Shown: positions 48,931-58,078, numbered from the stretch's first letter. The stretch: 60,403 bases of DNA from Oerskovia douganii (GCF_015142735.1 NZ_JACSPN010000024.1:1-60403), one strand, 5' to 3'. The notes: generated by a model not told the origin, from the sequence alone. Translations and numbers: made by a program.

Positions 48931-49443
48931 TCAGCCAGCACCGCCCGAACGACCGCGGTTCGCCGCCGCAGCATACCGGATCCGGCGGGTCCGACCGCCC
49001 CCGGCGAGGGCGTCCAGGACGTCGGCACGGGTCGCGGAGCTCGCCGCGCGCAGCTGGAGCCAGTCGGACCAGCACTCGACGTCGAGCCCGTCGCCCAGCG
49101 ATCGGAGCTCGCCGCCCGATGCGGCGACGGCGCCCGACACGGACTCGAGGATCGCCAGCTCCGCGGCCCGCCGGGCGACGAAGTTGGCCACTGTCCAGTC
49201 GCTCGTGAGCCCCACCCAACGCGCCCGCTCGACGGGCGGGACGAGCTCGAGGGCCACGACGACGGCTCCGCCCGCCATCACGTGGTCGCTGTCGTCGGCC
49301 ACCGCCCGGAAGAGAGGCTCGAGCGCGCCATGCTGCAGCGCCTTCTGGTACAGCGCCCATCGTGCGTGCTCGTCGGCCAGGTCGCCGGAGAACGCAAGGT
49401 CCCGCGCGAGCCGACGGAGCTCCGCCCTCGGTTCCCGCCGCAC
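48931..49443 (-). CDS. Helical protein of unknown function between repeats C and D
   Basis: A 170-residue, mostly helical protein (DLADEHARWALYQKALQHGA, VMAGGAVVVALELVPPVERA, DVECWSDWLQLRAASSATRA). The pattern of short amphipathic helices resembles HEAT-like repeat proteins, but no family is recognised. I place the start at GTG 49443, because the frame upstream of it runs straight into repeat copy D. It is bracketed by direct repeats C and D. Confidence 0.6.
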   Translation of the reverse strand: MRREPRAELRRLARDLAFSGDLADEHARWALYQKALQHGALEPLFRAVADDSDHVMAGGAVVVALELVPPVERARWVGLTSDWTVANFVARRAAELAILESVSGAVAASGGELRSLGDGLDVECWSDWLQLRAASSATRADVLDALAGGGRTRRIRYAAAANRGRSGGAG

Positions 49444-49464
49444 TACGCGCCCGCCCCAGCAGTC

Positions 49465-49550
49465 ATCGAGCAGGACCTTCCGTTCAGTCGACCACGACCT
49501 TGCGGCCGCCAAAACCCTCAGAACGACCACAACCCCGTTCTCGGCACCCG
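49465..49550. repeat. Palindromic repeat, long form, copy D
   Basis: An 86-base element ending in GAACGACCACAACCCCGTTC plus TCGGCACCCG, 3 bases beyond the cofE stop. It may serve as the cofE terminator region. It is 78/86 identical to copy C, and its right arm matches the copy A arm with one mismatch over about 30 bases. Confidence 0.85.
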
Positions 49551-49553
49551 ACG

Positions 49554-50573
49554 TCAGCCCTGTTGAGGATTTCCGGTCCCCTCCCGGAACCCCTCGGTGA
49601 ACCCGTCCCGGTACCCGTCGGCGTACCCGGCCTCGCGGGCGAGCCGTTCGGCACCGCCGGGCGCAGCACCGCCGGGCGCCGCAGCACCGACCGGCGCACC
49701 CACCCCCGGCCTGCCCTCACCGGCAGCGCCCGCACGGCCTGCCGCCACCCCCCGCGCGTACGCCTCCGCGGAGCCCTCGCGGAACATGTCGGTCCCCGAG
49801 TCCCGCACGAGCACGCGCGCCCCCGGCCCGTCGTCGTCGGTCACGAACCGCCCGAGCCCGCGCACGACGGCCACGGGGCGCCCCGCGGCCTTGCCCCGGA
49901 CGAGCTCGGAGGCCGCGGCGATCTGGTCCGCGACCGCCGTCACGGTCACGGACAGCTCACGCCCGTGGGAGTCGACGCCGCCGCGCAGGTCGTCGAGCGC
50001 GACCACCCCGGCGACCCCGATCGCCAGGTCGGTGAGCCCTTCTCGCCACGCACGCCCGGCCGTGTCGGACACGACGACCCCGACGCGGACCCCGAACCGT
50101 TCCGCGAGCGCCGCCCGCAGAGCGCGCGCCGAGGCGTCGGGGTCGACGGGCAGCAGCAGCACGGTGCCCTCGGGGGTGTTGGACGCGTCGACGCCCGCTG
50201 CGGCCATGACGAGGCCGAGCCGGTTCTCGACGATCCGCAGCACGCCCCCGGGTGACGGCCGGGTCGCGACGACGCGCACGGTCTCGTCGGTGATCGCCTG
50301 CTCGCGGTCGGTGGCCGCGACGACGCGCCCTTCGGCCTTGGACACGACCTTGCTCGTGACGACCACGACGTCGCCGTCGTGCAGCCCGCCCTCGCGGGCG
50401 AGCGCGTCGCCCACGATGCGCGCCAGGTCGTCACCGGGCAAGATCTCCCCGATGCCCGACGGCGCCACGACCGTGAAGCGCGTGTCGTCGCCCGCGGCAC
50501 GCCTCGCCTCGGGCGACGCCTGCCGCTCGGCGCGAGCTCCGCCGTCGGGCAGCGGGACGGACGTGCCCGTCAC
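49554..50573 (-). CDS. cofE: Coenzyme F420-0:L-glutamate ligase
   Basis: Adds gamma-linked glutamates to F420-0. The 339-residue protein has the CofE fold: [75 protein letters not shown] and [25 protein letters not shown]. It lacks the C-terminal nitroreductase-like domain of mycobacterial FbiB. Instead residues from about 245 form a Gly/Ala-rich tail ending in repeated GYxDG-type units ([16 protein letters not shown]). GTG at 50573 overlaps the LLM-oxidoreductase stop (GTGA), so the enzyme is coupled to an F420 user. No other F420 synthesis gene is in the window. Confidence 0.93.
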   Translation of the reverse strand: MTGTSVPLPDGGARAERQASPEARRAAGDDTRFTVVAPSGIGEILPGDDLARIVGDALAREGGLHDGDVVVVTSKVVSKAEGRVVAATDREQAITDETVRVVATRPSPGGVLRIVENRLGLVMAAAGVDASNTPEGTVLLLPVDPDASARALRAALAERFGVRVGVVVSDTAGRAWREGLTDLAIGVAGVVALDDLRGGVDSHGRELSVTVTAVADQIAAASELVRGKAAGRPVAVVRGLGRFVTDDDGPGARVLVRDSGTDMFREGSAEAYARGVAAGRAGAAGEGRPGVGAPVGAAAPGGAAPGGAERLAREAGYADGYRDGFTEGFREGTGNPQQG

Positions 50574-51568
50574 CGGACGAGCTTCGGCAGGACGTCGCGC
50601 GAGAACGTGTCGATCCACTCGCGCTGGTTGCGGCCCACGTTGTGGAGGTAGATGCGGTCGAAGCCCAGGTCGACGAACTTCTGGATGTAGGCGCGGTGCA
50701 CGTCCGGGTCGGACGAGATGACCAGGCGCCCCTCGAAGTCCTCGGGCCGGACGAGCTTGGCCATCTGCTCGAAGTCGAACGGCGAGCGGATGTCGGCCTT
50801 GGGGAACTTCATGCCGCCGTTGGGCCACTCGGTCATGGCGTTCGTCAGCGCCTCCTCGTCGGTCTCGGCCCACGACATGTGGAGCTGGAGGACCTTGGGC
50901 ATGGTCTGCGGGTCGCGGCCGGACTCGCGGACGCCGTCGTCGAACTTGCCGAACAGCATCGAGATCTTCTCGAGCGGGGCGCCCACGGTGATGAGGCCGT
51001 CGGCGTGCTTGCCCGCGCGCTTCGCGGTCACGGGGCCGGCCGTGGCGACGAGGATCTCGGGGGCGACCTCGGGCATGGTCCACAGCCGCGTGGACTCGTG
51101 CTTGTAGAACTGCCCCGAGTGCTTGGTGTCCTTGCCCGCGAGCGAGGCGGCGAAGAGCTTCTTGATGATGTCGATGGCCTCGAACATGCGGTTGATGCGC
51201 TCGGGGGCCTCGGGCCAGTACTGCGCCGTGACGTGCTCGTTCAGGGCCTCGCCCGAGCCCAGGCCCAGCCAGTGCCGCCCGGGGTACATCGCGGCGAGCG
51301 TCGCCGAGGCCTGCGCGACCATCGCGGGGTGCCAACGGAACGTGGGCGCCGTGACGCCCGGGCCCAGGTCGCCGCGCGTGCGCTCGCCGAGGGCCGACAG
51401 GACGTTCCACACGAACGCCGAGTGCCCCTGCGCGGGGACCCAGGGCTGGAAGTGGTCCGCGGCCATGACGCCGGAGAAGCCCTTGCTCTCGGCGTACTCG
51501 GAGAGGGCGATCACCTCGGTCGGGTGGAACTGCTCGAGCATGGCGGCGTAGCCGATCGTCAAGTCCAT
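50570..51568 (-). CDS. F420-dependent LLM-class oxidoreductase (G6PDH-like family)
   Basis: A 332-residue bacterial-luciferase-fold enzyme. Features include [78 protein letters not shown] and the C-terminal [20 protein letters not shown]. These match the TIGR03557-type family related to F420-dependent glucose-6-phosphate dehydrogenase, with its conserved ADHF and [10 protein letters not shown]420-site segments. The true substrate is unknown. It starts with ATG at 51568, upstream of and overlapping cofE. Confidence 0.92.
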   Translation of the reverse strand: MDLTIGYAAMLEQFHPTEVIALSEYAESKGFSGVMAADHFQPWVPAQGHSAFVWNVLSALGERTRGDLGPGVTAPTFRWHPAMVAQASATLAAMYPGRHWLGLGSGEALNEHVTAQYWPEAPERINRMFEAIDIIKKLFAASLAGKDTKHSGQFYKHESTRLWTMPEVAPEILVATAGPVTAKRAGKHADGLITVGAPLEKISMLFGKFDDGVRESGRDPQTMPKVLQLHMSWAETDEEALTNAMTEWPNGGMKFPKADIRSPFDFEQMAKLVRPEDFEGRLVISSDPDVHRAYIQKFVDLGFDRIYLHNVGRNQREWIDTFSRDVLPKLVR

Positions 51569-51624
51569 GGACCGACCTTAGTACGGGCGCCTCGCGCCCG
51601 AGCGCCGGTATCTGATACTTGCCG

Positions 51625-51687
51625 GAGGACGGCCGCCCCCCGGCGGGGGCCGGGCCGCGGGGGGGGGGGGCGGGGGGGCCCGTCCTC
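51625..51687 (-). terminator. Hairpin with long G/C homopolymers
   Basis: GAGGACGG (51625-51632) pairs with CCGTCCTC (51680-51687). The interior is almost only G and C, with a run of 12 G (51659-51670) and one of 7 G (51672-51678). It lies 18 bases past the stop of the gene at 51705 and fits a terminator. The homopolymer lengths may be wrong. Confidence 0.5.
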
Positions 51688-51704
51688 TTCTCAGCAGGCC
51701 TCGA

Positions 51705-53633
51705 TCAGGTGAACAGCGGGGTGAGCGCCGTGTACTCCTCGACCGAGCCGTCGCGCAGGCACACCTCGATGATCTGGCGACCCAGCGGGTCCAGGTCGTC
51801 GGTGAGGAACTCCTGGAGCTCGCTCTTGAAGAAGTCCGTGATGATCCTCGCGCCGGCGTCGTAGGCCTCGACGCCCACCTGCGACTGCATCTCGGGCTTG
51901 AGGAACGTCGGGCGCACGAGCTGCCCGTCGATCTTCATCTCCTGGAGCGTGTACCCGAACAGCGGGCACCGCGAGGGGGTCAGCTCCTCGGTGCGGAACT
52001 TGCCGCCGCCACGGCGCGCCAGGTACTCGCGGGTGAGCCACTCGGCCGCGAAGTCGACCTTGTACGCGCCGATGTGCTGGTTGGGCGTGAGCACGTAGCG
52101 CGTGCGGTCCATGTCCACGAGCTGGCGCAGGAGCAGGTTCGCGGCCGCGACCTTGGTGCCCGTGGAGAACGGCCAGTACGACCCGACGCCCTCTGCGACC
52201 ATGCCGCCGTGGGCCAGCTTGTCGGTCGCCGACTTGGACTCGCCGATCGAGGGGTTCTTGTCTCCGCGCGGGGCGATGAGCCGCCAGATCCACGCGAGCG
52301 ACGGCGGCACGATGTGCATCATGCCCATGATCCCGTAGGTCGGGTTGTCGCGGGTGCAGGCCGGCATCCGGGCGCCGAAGGTGCGCACGTCGACCTCCTC
52401 GGCCCCCGTGACGTCGGTCAGGAGACGACGGGGCACGACCACGCGAGGGTTGGGGCAGCGCTTGCCCGTCGAGTCGAGCGTGTGCTCCCACGGCAGGACG
52501 GTCGCGTCCGGGACGCCGTCGATGTTGAAGAAGACGAGCGGCTGGTCGGGGTGGATGCAGGCCCGCTCGAGGTGGGCGTCCTGGCCGTAGCCCGTGAGGT
52601 TGTCGACGCGCACGAACCAGCCGTCCTCGGCGTCGGCGACCACGAGGCGCCCCTCGCCGGTCTGCAGGTCGACGTGGCACAGCGTCATGTCGTCGGTCAC
52701 GGGGTCCAGCGCGCTGGACTCGCCGAGGTTGATGACGTAGGGCTCGTCGGTCACGACGTTGGTGCCCAGCAGGATGCGCCCGTCCTCCTGGCGGCGGATC
52801 TCCTGGCACATCTCGGACTTCCCGCCGCCCGACGCGCCCTCGTGCATGATGACGGTCTCGTTCTCGTAGGGGGTCGTGACGCGCACCGACGACGCGTGCG
52901 CGGTGACCCACCCCTCCTGCTCGCCGACGTCGAGCAGGACGGAGAAGACGCCCTTCTTGGCGCTGGGGCCCGGGTAGAGGTTGTAGGCGAAGACCTCGTG
53001 CAGCGTCTCGGAGCGGTCGTGCACGACGACCTGGCGGCCGTCGAAGTGCGTGTGGCGGAAGGGCGGCGCGACGTAGAGGATCGAGCGCGGCTCGAAGGGC
53101 CCGATCTCGTCGAACGTGACCCAGCCCTGCAGGTCCACGAGCGTCAGCGCGAAGAACGCGGAGTTGACGGGGCAGATCGCGAGCGAGGGGTAGCCGTGCG
53201 TGAGGCCGCCGGCCTTGAAGGGCACGACGACGAGGTCCTGGCCCGCGAGCCAGTCGAGCGTCTCGGCCTTGACCTGGTCGAACCCGGTCCCGAACACGTC
53301 GCGGTAGCGCGGCTTGTCGGTGGGCAGGTCGTCGGCGATGCGCATGCAGTCGGGGTCCCGACGGCGCATGTAGTCCTCGGGGTAGTTCACGGCGATCCCG
53401 TTCTTGCAGCGGACCACCTCGGCCTCGGGGACCGGCGTGCCGAACACGTCGTACTCGACCGTGAAGCGCGGCCCTCCCTCGGGGCCGAGCGCGAGCTGGT
53501 ACAGCTCCTCACGGGAGGCGGGGACGATCACGGTGGCGCACGCATCCAGGGCGGCCTGGACAGCGGGGGGAAGGACCATGCCGGCAGGGATGCTCCCGGT
53601 ACCGTGCACGGCCACGCTGTCGATCAATGTCAT
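51705..53633 (-). CDS. PEPCK-like P-loop protein (DUF4914 type)
   Basis: A 642-residue soluble protein. The P-loop MHEGASGGGKSEMCQEIRRQ (GASGGGKS at 266-273) resembles the kinase-1 loop of the PEP-carboxykinase/HprK group. Other segments are FNIDGVPDATVLPWEHTLDS, YGIMGMMHIVPPSLAWIWRL and GDKNPSIGESKSATDKLAHG. The family is, to my recollection, DUF4914, sometimes mis-annotated as PEPCK. It does not match the known GTP- or ATP-PEPCK active sites, so gluconeogenic activity should not be assumed; a kinase-like role is possible. It stands alone, divergent from valS. The ATG at 53633 is clear. Confidence 0.75.
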   Translation of the reverse strand: MTLIDSVAVHGTGSIPAGMVLPPAVQAALDACATVIVPASREELYQLALGPEGGPRFTVEYDVFGTPVPEAEVVRCKNGIAVNYPEDYMRRRDPDCMRIADDLPTDKPRYRDVFGTGFDQVKAETLDWLAGQDLVVVPFKAGGLTHGYPSLAICPVNSAFFALTLVDLQGWVTFDEIGPFEPRSILYVAPPFRHTHFDGRQVVVHDRSETLHEVFAYNLYPGPSAKKGVFSVLLDVGEQEGWVTAHASSVRVTTPYENETVIMHEGASGGGKSEMCQEIRRQEDGRILLGTNVVTDEPYVINLGESSALDPVTDDMTLCHVDLQTGEGRLVVADAEDGWFVRVDNLTGYGQDAHLERACIHPDQPLVFFNIDGVPDATVLPWEHTLDSTGKRCPNPRVVVPRRLLTDVTGAEEVDVRTFGARMPACTRDNPTYGIMGMMHIVPPSLAWIWRLIAPRGDKNPSIGESKSATDKLAHGGMVAEGVGSYWPFSTGTKVAAANLLLRQLVDMDRTRYVLTPNQHIGAYKVDFAAEWLTREYLARRGGGKFRTEELTPSRCPLFGYTLQEMKIDGQLVRPTFLKPEMQSQVGVEAYDAGARIITDFFKSELQEFLTDDLDPLGRQIIEVCLRDGSVEEYTALTPLFT

Positions 53634-53932
53634 AGCTACTCCTGGGTCGGACCTCGAACGAAGGCGTCGAGTTGATGGGGCGCGTCCACGTACGCCCCCG
53701 CCTTTGCTCGAAGGTTACGAGCCGATGACCAACACCGACCAGGGACCTTTGGCCTTTGTTCGTTCGGTAAAACCCCGGGGCGGCTACAGGCGTGCTGCTC
53801 ACCGGCCCGGCACTCACCGAGGCCCCCGGAGGTTCGCCGACCGGCCTCCCGCGGGCCGCTCGCCGCCGGAGTCCCACCCACCCCGGTCCGGGGAGCGGCG
53901 CGTTTCGCAGGTCCCTCCGAGATTCTGGGAGA
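53634..53932. other. Divergent intergenic region, DUF4914 gene and valS
   Basis: No gene. The part near the DUF4914-type gene is A/T-richer and has three CCTTTG copies (53701, 53746 and 53753), the last two forming ACCTTTGGCCTTTG. This patch may hold promoters. There is no T-box before valS: no GGTGGNACCGCGG-like sequence is seen on the plus strand. Confidence 0.4.
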
Positions 53933-56686
53933 ATGTCGTCCATGAGTTCACCCGTCGAGGGCACCACGCCCGCACCCGCCTCCCAGACCCCCGCCGCACC
54001 CGCCCCCGCCGAGGGCACCGAGGTAGTCCGCGCCGTGGTCGGAGAGGTACCGGACAAGGTGAGCCTCGACGGCCTCGAGACCAAGTTCGACGCCGCCTGG
54101 ACCGAGCAGGGCACCTACTCGTTCGACCGGACGAAGACGCGCGAGCAGGTCTACTCGATCGACACCCCGCCGCCCACCGTCTCCGGCTCGCTGCACGTGG
54201 GGCACGTCTTCTCCTACACGCACACCGACGTCGTCGCGCGCTTCCAGCGCATGCGCGGCCGCGAGGTCTTCTACCCCATGGGCTGGGACGACAACGGGCT
54301 GCCGACCGAGCGTCGCGTGCAGAACTACTACGGCGTGCGCTGCGACCCGTCGCTGCCGTACATCGAGGGCTACGAGCCCCCGCTCCAGGGAGCCGAGGGC
54401 AAGAGCGTCAAGGCCGCCGACCAGCAGCCCGTCTCGCGCCGCAACTTCGTCGAGCTGTGCGAGCGCCTGACGGCCGAGGACGAGGTCCAGTTCGAGGAGC
54501 TGTGGCGCCGCCTGGGCCTGTCGGTCGACTGGTCGCACCACTACCAGACCATCGGCGTGCCGGCCCGGATCGTCGCGCAGAAGGCGTTCCTGCGGAACCT
54601 CTCGCGCGGCGAGGCGTACCAGTCCGAGGCCCCGGGCCTGTGGGACGTCACGTTCCAGACCGCCGTCGCGCAGGCCGAGCTCGAGGCCCGCGACTACCCC
54701 GGGCACTTCCACAAGGTCGCGTTCCACGCCCCGGGCGGCGAGAAGGTCTTCATCGAGACCACGCGCCCCGAGCTGCTCGCAGCCTGCGTCGCGCTCATCG
54801 CGCACCCCGACGACGAGCGCTACCAGGGCCTGTTCGGCACCACGGTCACGTCTCCCCTGTTCGACGTCGAGGTGCCCGTGCTGGCGCACCCCGCCGCGCA
54901 GATGGACAAGGGCGCGGGCATCGCGATGTGCTGCACGTTCGGCGACCTGACCGACGTCCAGTGGTGGCGCGAGCTGCAGCTCCCGACGCGCTCGATCATC
55001 AACCGCGACGGGCGCATCACGCGCGAGACCCCGTCCTGGCTGACATCCGAGCGTGCGGTCGCGCTGTTCGAGGAGATCGCGGGCAAGACGACGTTCTCGG
55101 CGCGCGCGGCCGTCGTCGACGCGCTGCGCGAGTCGGGCGACCTGGACGGCGAGCCCGTCGCGACCCAGCGCAAGGCGAACTTCTTCGAGAAGGGCGACAA
55201 GCCCCTCGAGATCGTGACGTCGCGCCAGTGGTACATCCGCAACGGTGGCCGCGACGTGGCGCTGCGCGAGGAGCTGCTCGCGCGCGGCAAGGAGCTGGGC
55301 TTCCACCCCGAGTTCATGCAGGTGCGCTACGAGAACTGGGTCGGTGGCCTCAACGGTGACTGGCTCGTCTCGCGCCAGCGCTTCTTCGGCGTCGCCATCC
55401 CGCTGTGGTACCCCGTCCTGGAGTCGGGCGAGGTCGACTACGAGCACCCGATCGTCCCGGACGAGTCGATCCTGCCGATCGACCCGTCCTCCGACGTCCC
55501 GGCCGGCTACACGGCCGACCAGCGCGGCGTGCCCGGTGGGTTCGTGGGCGAGCCCGACGTCATGGACACCTGGGCCACGTCGTCGCTGACCCCGCAGATC
55601 GCGGGCGGCTGGGAGTCCGACCCTGACCTGTTCGAGCGCGTCTTCCCCATGGACCTGCGCCCCCAGGGCCAGGACATCATCCGCACGTGGCTCTTCTCGA
55701 CGGTCGTCCGCTCGCACCTCGAGCACGGCTCGCTGCCCTGGTCCAACGCCGCGATCTCGGGCTGGATCCTGGACCCGGACCGCAAGAAGATGTCCAAGTC
55801 CAAGGGCAACGTGGTCACGCCCATGGGCCTGCTCGAGGAGCACGGCTCGGACGCGGTCCGCTACTGGGCGGCCTCGGCACGCCTCGGCACGGACGCGGCC
55901 TTCGAGGTCGGCCAGATGAAGATCGGCCGCCGCCTCGCGATCAAGGTCCTCAACGCGTCCAAGTTCGCGCTGTCGTTCGGCGGCAGCGAGATCACGCTCG
56001 ACCCGTCGCTCGTGACCGAGGCGATCGACCGCTCGATGCTCGCGAGCCTTCTCGAGGTGGTCGCCCGTGCGACCGAGGCGCTCGAGGAGTACGACCACAC
56101 GCGCGCCCTCGAGGTCACCGAGACGTTCTTCTGGACCTTCTGCGACGACTACCTGGAGCTCGTCAAGGACCGCGCGTACGGCGCAGGCACGACGAACGAG
56201 ACGCCCGACGCGGCGGCCCCCGCCACGCAGTCGGCTCGCGTCGCGCTCGCCCTGGCTCTCGACACGTTGCTGCGCCTCTTCGCGCCCTTCATCCCGTTCG
56301 CGACGGAAGAGGTGTGGTCGTGGTGGCGCAAGGGTTCGGTGCACCGTGCGCCGTGGCCCACGACCGCCGAGCTGCTGCCGGCCACGAGCGGCGGCGTCCC
56401 TGTCGTCCTCGTGGGCGCGGGCCACGCGCTGGCCGCACTGCGCAAGGTCAAGTCGGAGGCCAAGGTGTCGATGCGCACCCCGATCCTCGCCGTGACGCTG
56501 GCCGTCCCCGCGGAGTTCGTCGCGTCGGTCCGGGCCGCCGAGTCCGACATCAAGGGTGCCGGCCGCGTGACCGGGACCTTCGACGTCGTCGAGGCGACCG
56601 AGGGCCAGGGCGACCCCGCCGTCCAGGGCGGGATCGTCGTCGTGCACTCCGAGCTCGGCGAGCCCGAGGCCCGCAACCGCGGCTGA
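53933..56686 (+). CDS. valS: Valyl-tRNA synthetase
   Basis: Charges tRNA-Val. The 917-residue class I enzyme has the HIGH signature as HVGH (residues 88-91, in TVSGSLHVGHVFSYTHTD), RVQNYYGVRCDPSLPYI, and KMSKS near residue 618 (DRKKMSKSKGNVVTP). The CP1 editing domain lies between (ETTRPELLAACVALIAHPDD), followed by the anticodon-binding region. The ATG at 53933 has GGGAG eight bases upstream; a second ATG at 53942 is less well placed. The N-terminal 35 residues are Pro/Ala-rich. Confidence 0.95.
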   Translation: MSSMSSPVEGTTPAPASQTPAAPAPAEGTEVVRAVVGEVPDKVSLDGLETKFDAAWTEQGTYSFDRTKTREQVYSIDTPPPTVSGSLHVGHVFSYTHTDVVARFQRMRGREVFYPMGWDDNGLPTERRVQNYYGVRCDPSLPYIEGYEPPLQGAEGKSVKAADQQPVSRRNFVELCERLTAEDEVQFEELWRRLGLSVDWSHHYQTIGVPARIVAQKAFLRNLSRGEAYQSEAPGLWDVTFQTAVAQAELEARDYPGHFHKVAFHAPGGEKVFIETTRPELLAACVALIAHPDDERYQGLFGTTVTSPLFDVEVPVLAHPAAQMDKGAGIAMCCTFGDLTDVQWWRELQLPTRSIINRDGRITRETPSWLTSERAVALFEEIAGKTTFSARAAVVDALRESGDLDGEPVATQRKANFFEKGDKPLEIVTSRQWYIRNGGRDVALREELLARGKELGFHPEFMQVRYENWVGGLNGDWLVSRQRFFGVAIPLWYPVLESGEVDYEHPIVPDESILPIDPSSDVPAGYTADQRGVPGGFVGEPDVMDTWATSSLTPQIAGGWESDPDLFERVFPMDLRPQGQDIIRTWLFSTVVRSHLEHGSLPWSNAAISGWILDPDRKKMSKSKGNVVTPMGLLEEHGSDAVRYWAASARLGTDAAFEVGQMKIGRRLAIKVLNASKFALSFGGSEITLDPSLVTEAIDRSMLASLLEVVARATEALEEYDHTRALEVTETFFWTFCDDYLELVKDRAYGAGTTNETPDAAAPATQSARVALALALDTLLRLFAPFIPFATEEVWSWWRKGSVHRAPWPTTAELLPATSGGVPVVLVGAGHALAALRKVKSEAKVSMRTPILAVTLAVPAEFVASVRAAESDIKGAGRVTGTFDVVEATEGQGDPAVQGGIVVVHSELGEPEARNRG

Positions 56687-56707
56687 CGCCCGCACCTGCT
56701 GCACGGC

Positions 56708-56743
56708 ACAGGGCCCCGACCGCACGCGCGGTCGGGGCCCTGT
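56708..56743. terminator. Bidirectional terminator after valS
   Basis: ACAGGGCCCCGACCGC (56708-56723) pairs perfectly over 16 bp with GCGGTCGGGGCCCTGT (56728-56743), loop ACGC. It lies between the convergent valS gene and the gene at 56771. Confidence 0.8.
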
Positions 56744-56770
56744 CCCGTCACGGGCGCGAGCGACGGGCGG

Positions 56771-57970
56771 TCACACCATCTCGCCGCGCAGCCTCGCGTC
56801 GTCGCCCGACATGGTCGCGGCGACCTCGTTGGGCGTCCCGTCGTCGTTCCACCGCAGGGTCGCGCCGACCCCTTCGATGAGCTCGACGCTGCCGTCGGGC
56901 GAGAACGTGAGGCCGGCGTCCTGACCGATCGCGGCCCGGAGCAGGGCCACCGTCGCGGGCAGCTCCTCGATCCCCTCGCTCACCCCCAGGTCCGTGATGT
57001 CGGAGCGCGCGGACCCGATGTGCAGGGGACTGGGCCCGATCCACAGCGTCCGACCGTCGAGCTCCGCGTCCTCGCCGTACTCGTCCGCGAGGATCAGCTC
57101 CTTGACCTGCCCGCGCGAGAGCACCGCGACCACGTCCTCGAGCGACGTCACCGCGGCCGCCTCCCGGCCCTGCTCCTGCCGGAACTCGGCCAGCACCGAC
57201 TCCCGACGACGCTCCCGGAAGCTCTCGAGCGCCTCGGTGATCTTCGCCTCGAACGCCGCCTCGTTGATGCCCGGGGCGCGGCCTCCGCCCGCCACCTCGA
57301 CCACGAGCTCGTCGGTCGCCTTGTTGAGCGCGGCGCGCACGAGGGGCACCGCGCGGACGTCGCCCGTCATGAGGATCACCTCGGGCCGGTGCTCGAGCAC
57401 CTGCCGGTCGAGCTCCGCGGCGACGGCCTCGGCGTTGCGCTCCCAGGAGTCCTCGGCGCGTGCCTCGATCCGCTTGTGCGACAGGCCGCCCGTGCGGACC
57501 TTGTTGATCACGTCGTGACCGCCCTCGACGGACTCGGCGTCGCCGTAGGGCACGTGCCCTCCTGCGACGGACCACGTCAGGTCGGCGCCCTGGCGGTCGA
57601 CGACGACGCGGACGTAGTCCACGGACTCGTCGGCGGCCCGAGCGGCTTGCAGCAGGGCCGGGACGGGACCCCAGAGCCCCTTGGTGACGGCGGGCGGGTC
57701 CTTCAGGACCCGGTCGACGAGGATCCCCTCCTCGTCGGCGATGAGGACGCGACCGTGCGGGCCGGGCAGCCTCGTGGGGAGCAGGACGGACTCCTCGAGC
57801 TCGTCGATGATGCTCGCCGGAGCTCCCGCTGCTGCGAGCGTCCGGCGCACTCCCTTCCACCGGTTCTCGACCTCGCGTGCGGTGGCCTCGTCGCCTCGTG
57901 TCGCGTCGAAGTAGACGGTCGCGAACGGGCCGGGGTGGCCGAGCAGGGGCTTGAGCCAGTCGATCTTCAT
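56771..57970 (-). CDS. baeRF-domain protein, Rv2629-like hibernation-factor candidate
   Basis: A 399-residue protein resembling mycobacterial Rv2629 in length and layout: MKIDWLKPLLGHPGPFATVYFDATRGDEAT at the start, then VILMTGDVRAVPLVRAAL, and the C-terminal DVVAVLSRGQVKELILADEY, GVGATLRWN. The family has archaeo-eukaryotic release-factor (Pelota/eRF1-like) folds; Rv2629 relatives include Balon, a factor found in the A site of dormant ribosomes. This is inferred from recalled similarity. The ATG at 57970 has AGAGGTG upstream; a longer frame adds an implausible Arg-rich start. It is the only gene on its short minus-strand unit. Confidence 0.75.
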   Translation of the reverse strand: MKIDWLKPLLGHPGPFATVYFDATRGDEATAREVENRWKGVRRTLAAAGAPASIIDELEESVLLPTRLPGPHGRVLIADEEGILVDRVLKDPPAVTKGLWGPVPALLQAARAADESVDYVRVVVDRQGADLTWSVAGGHVPYGDAESVEGGHDVINKVRTGGLSHKRIEARAEDSWERNAEAVAAELDRQVLEHRPEVILMTGDVRAVPLVRAALNKATDELVVEVAGGGRAPGINEAAFEAKITEALESFRERRRESVLAEFRQEQGREAAAVTSLEDVVAVLSRGQVKELILADEYGEDAELDGRTLWIGPSPLHIGSARSDITDLGVSEGIEELPATVALLRAAIGQDAGLTFSPDGSVELIEGVGATLRWNDDGTPNEVAATMSGDDARLRGEMV

Positions 57971-58078
57971 GCAGGCACCTCTAGACATCCATCGTCGGAG
58001 GGACGGTCGGAGGCCGACCGCCCCGATGTCCTCACCAGCCTGCTGCACGGGCCCGGCGCCCGCCACCCGTGGAGGAGA

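Noticed and set aside
53634-53932. Possible T-box or riboswitch before valS
   Set aside because: No T-box core or specifier-like arrangement is visible on the valS strand.
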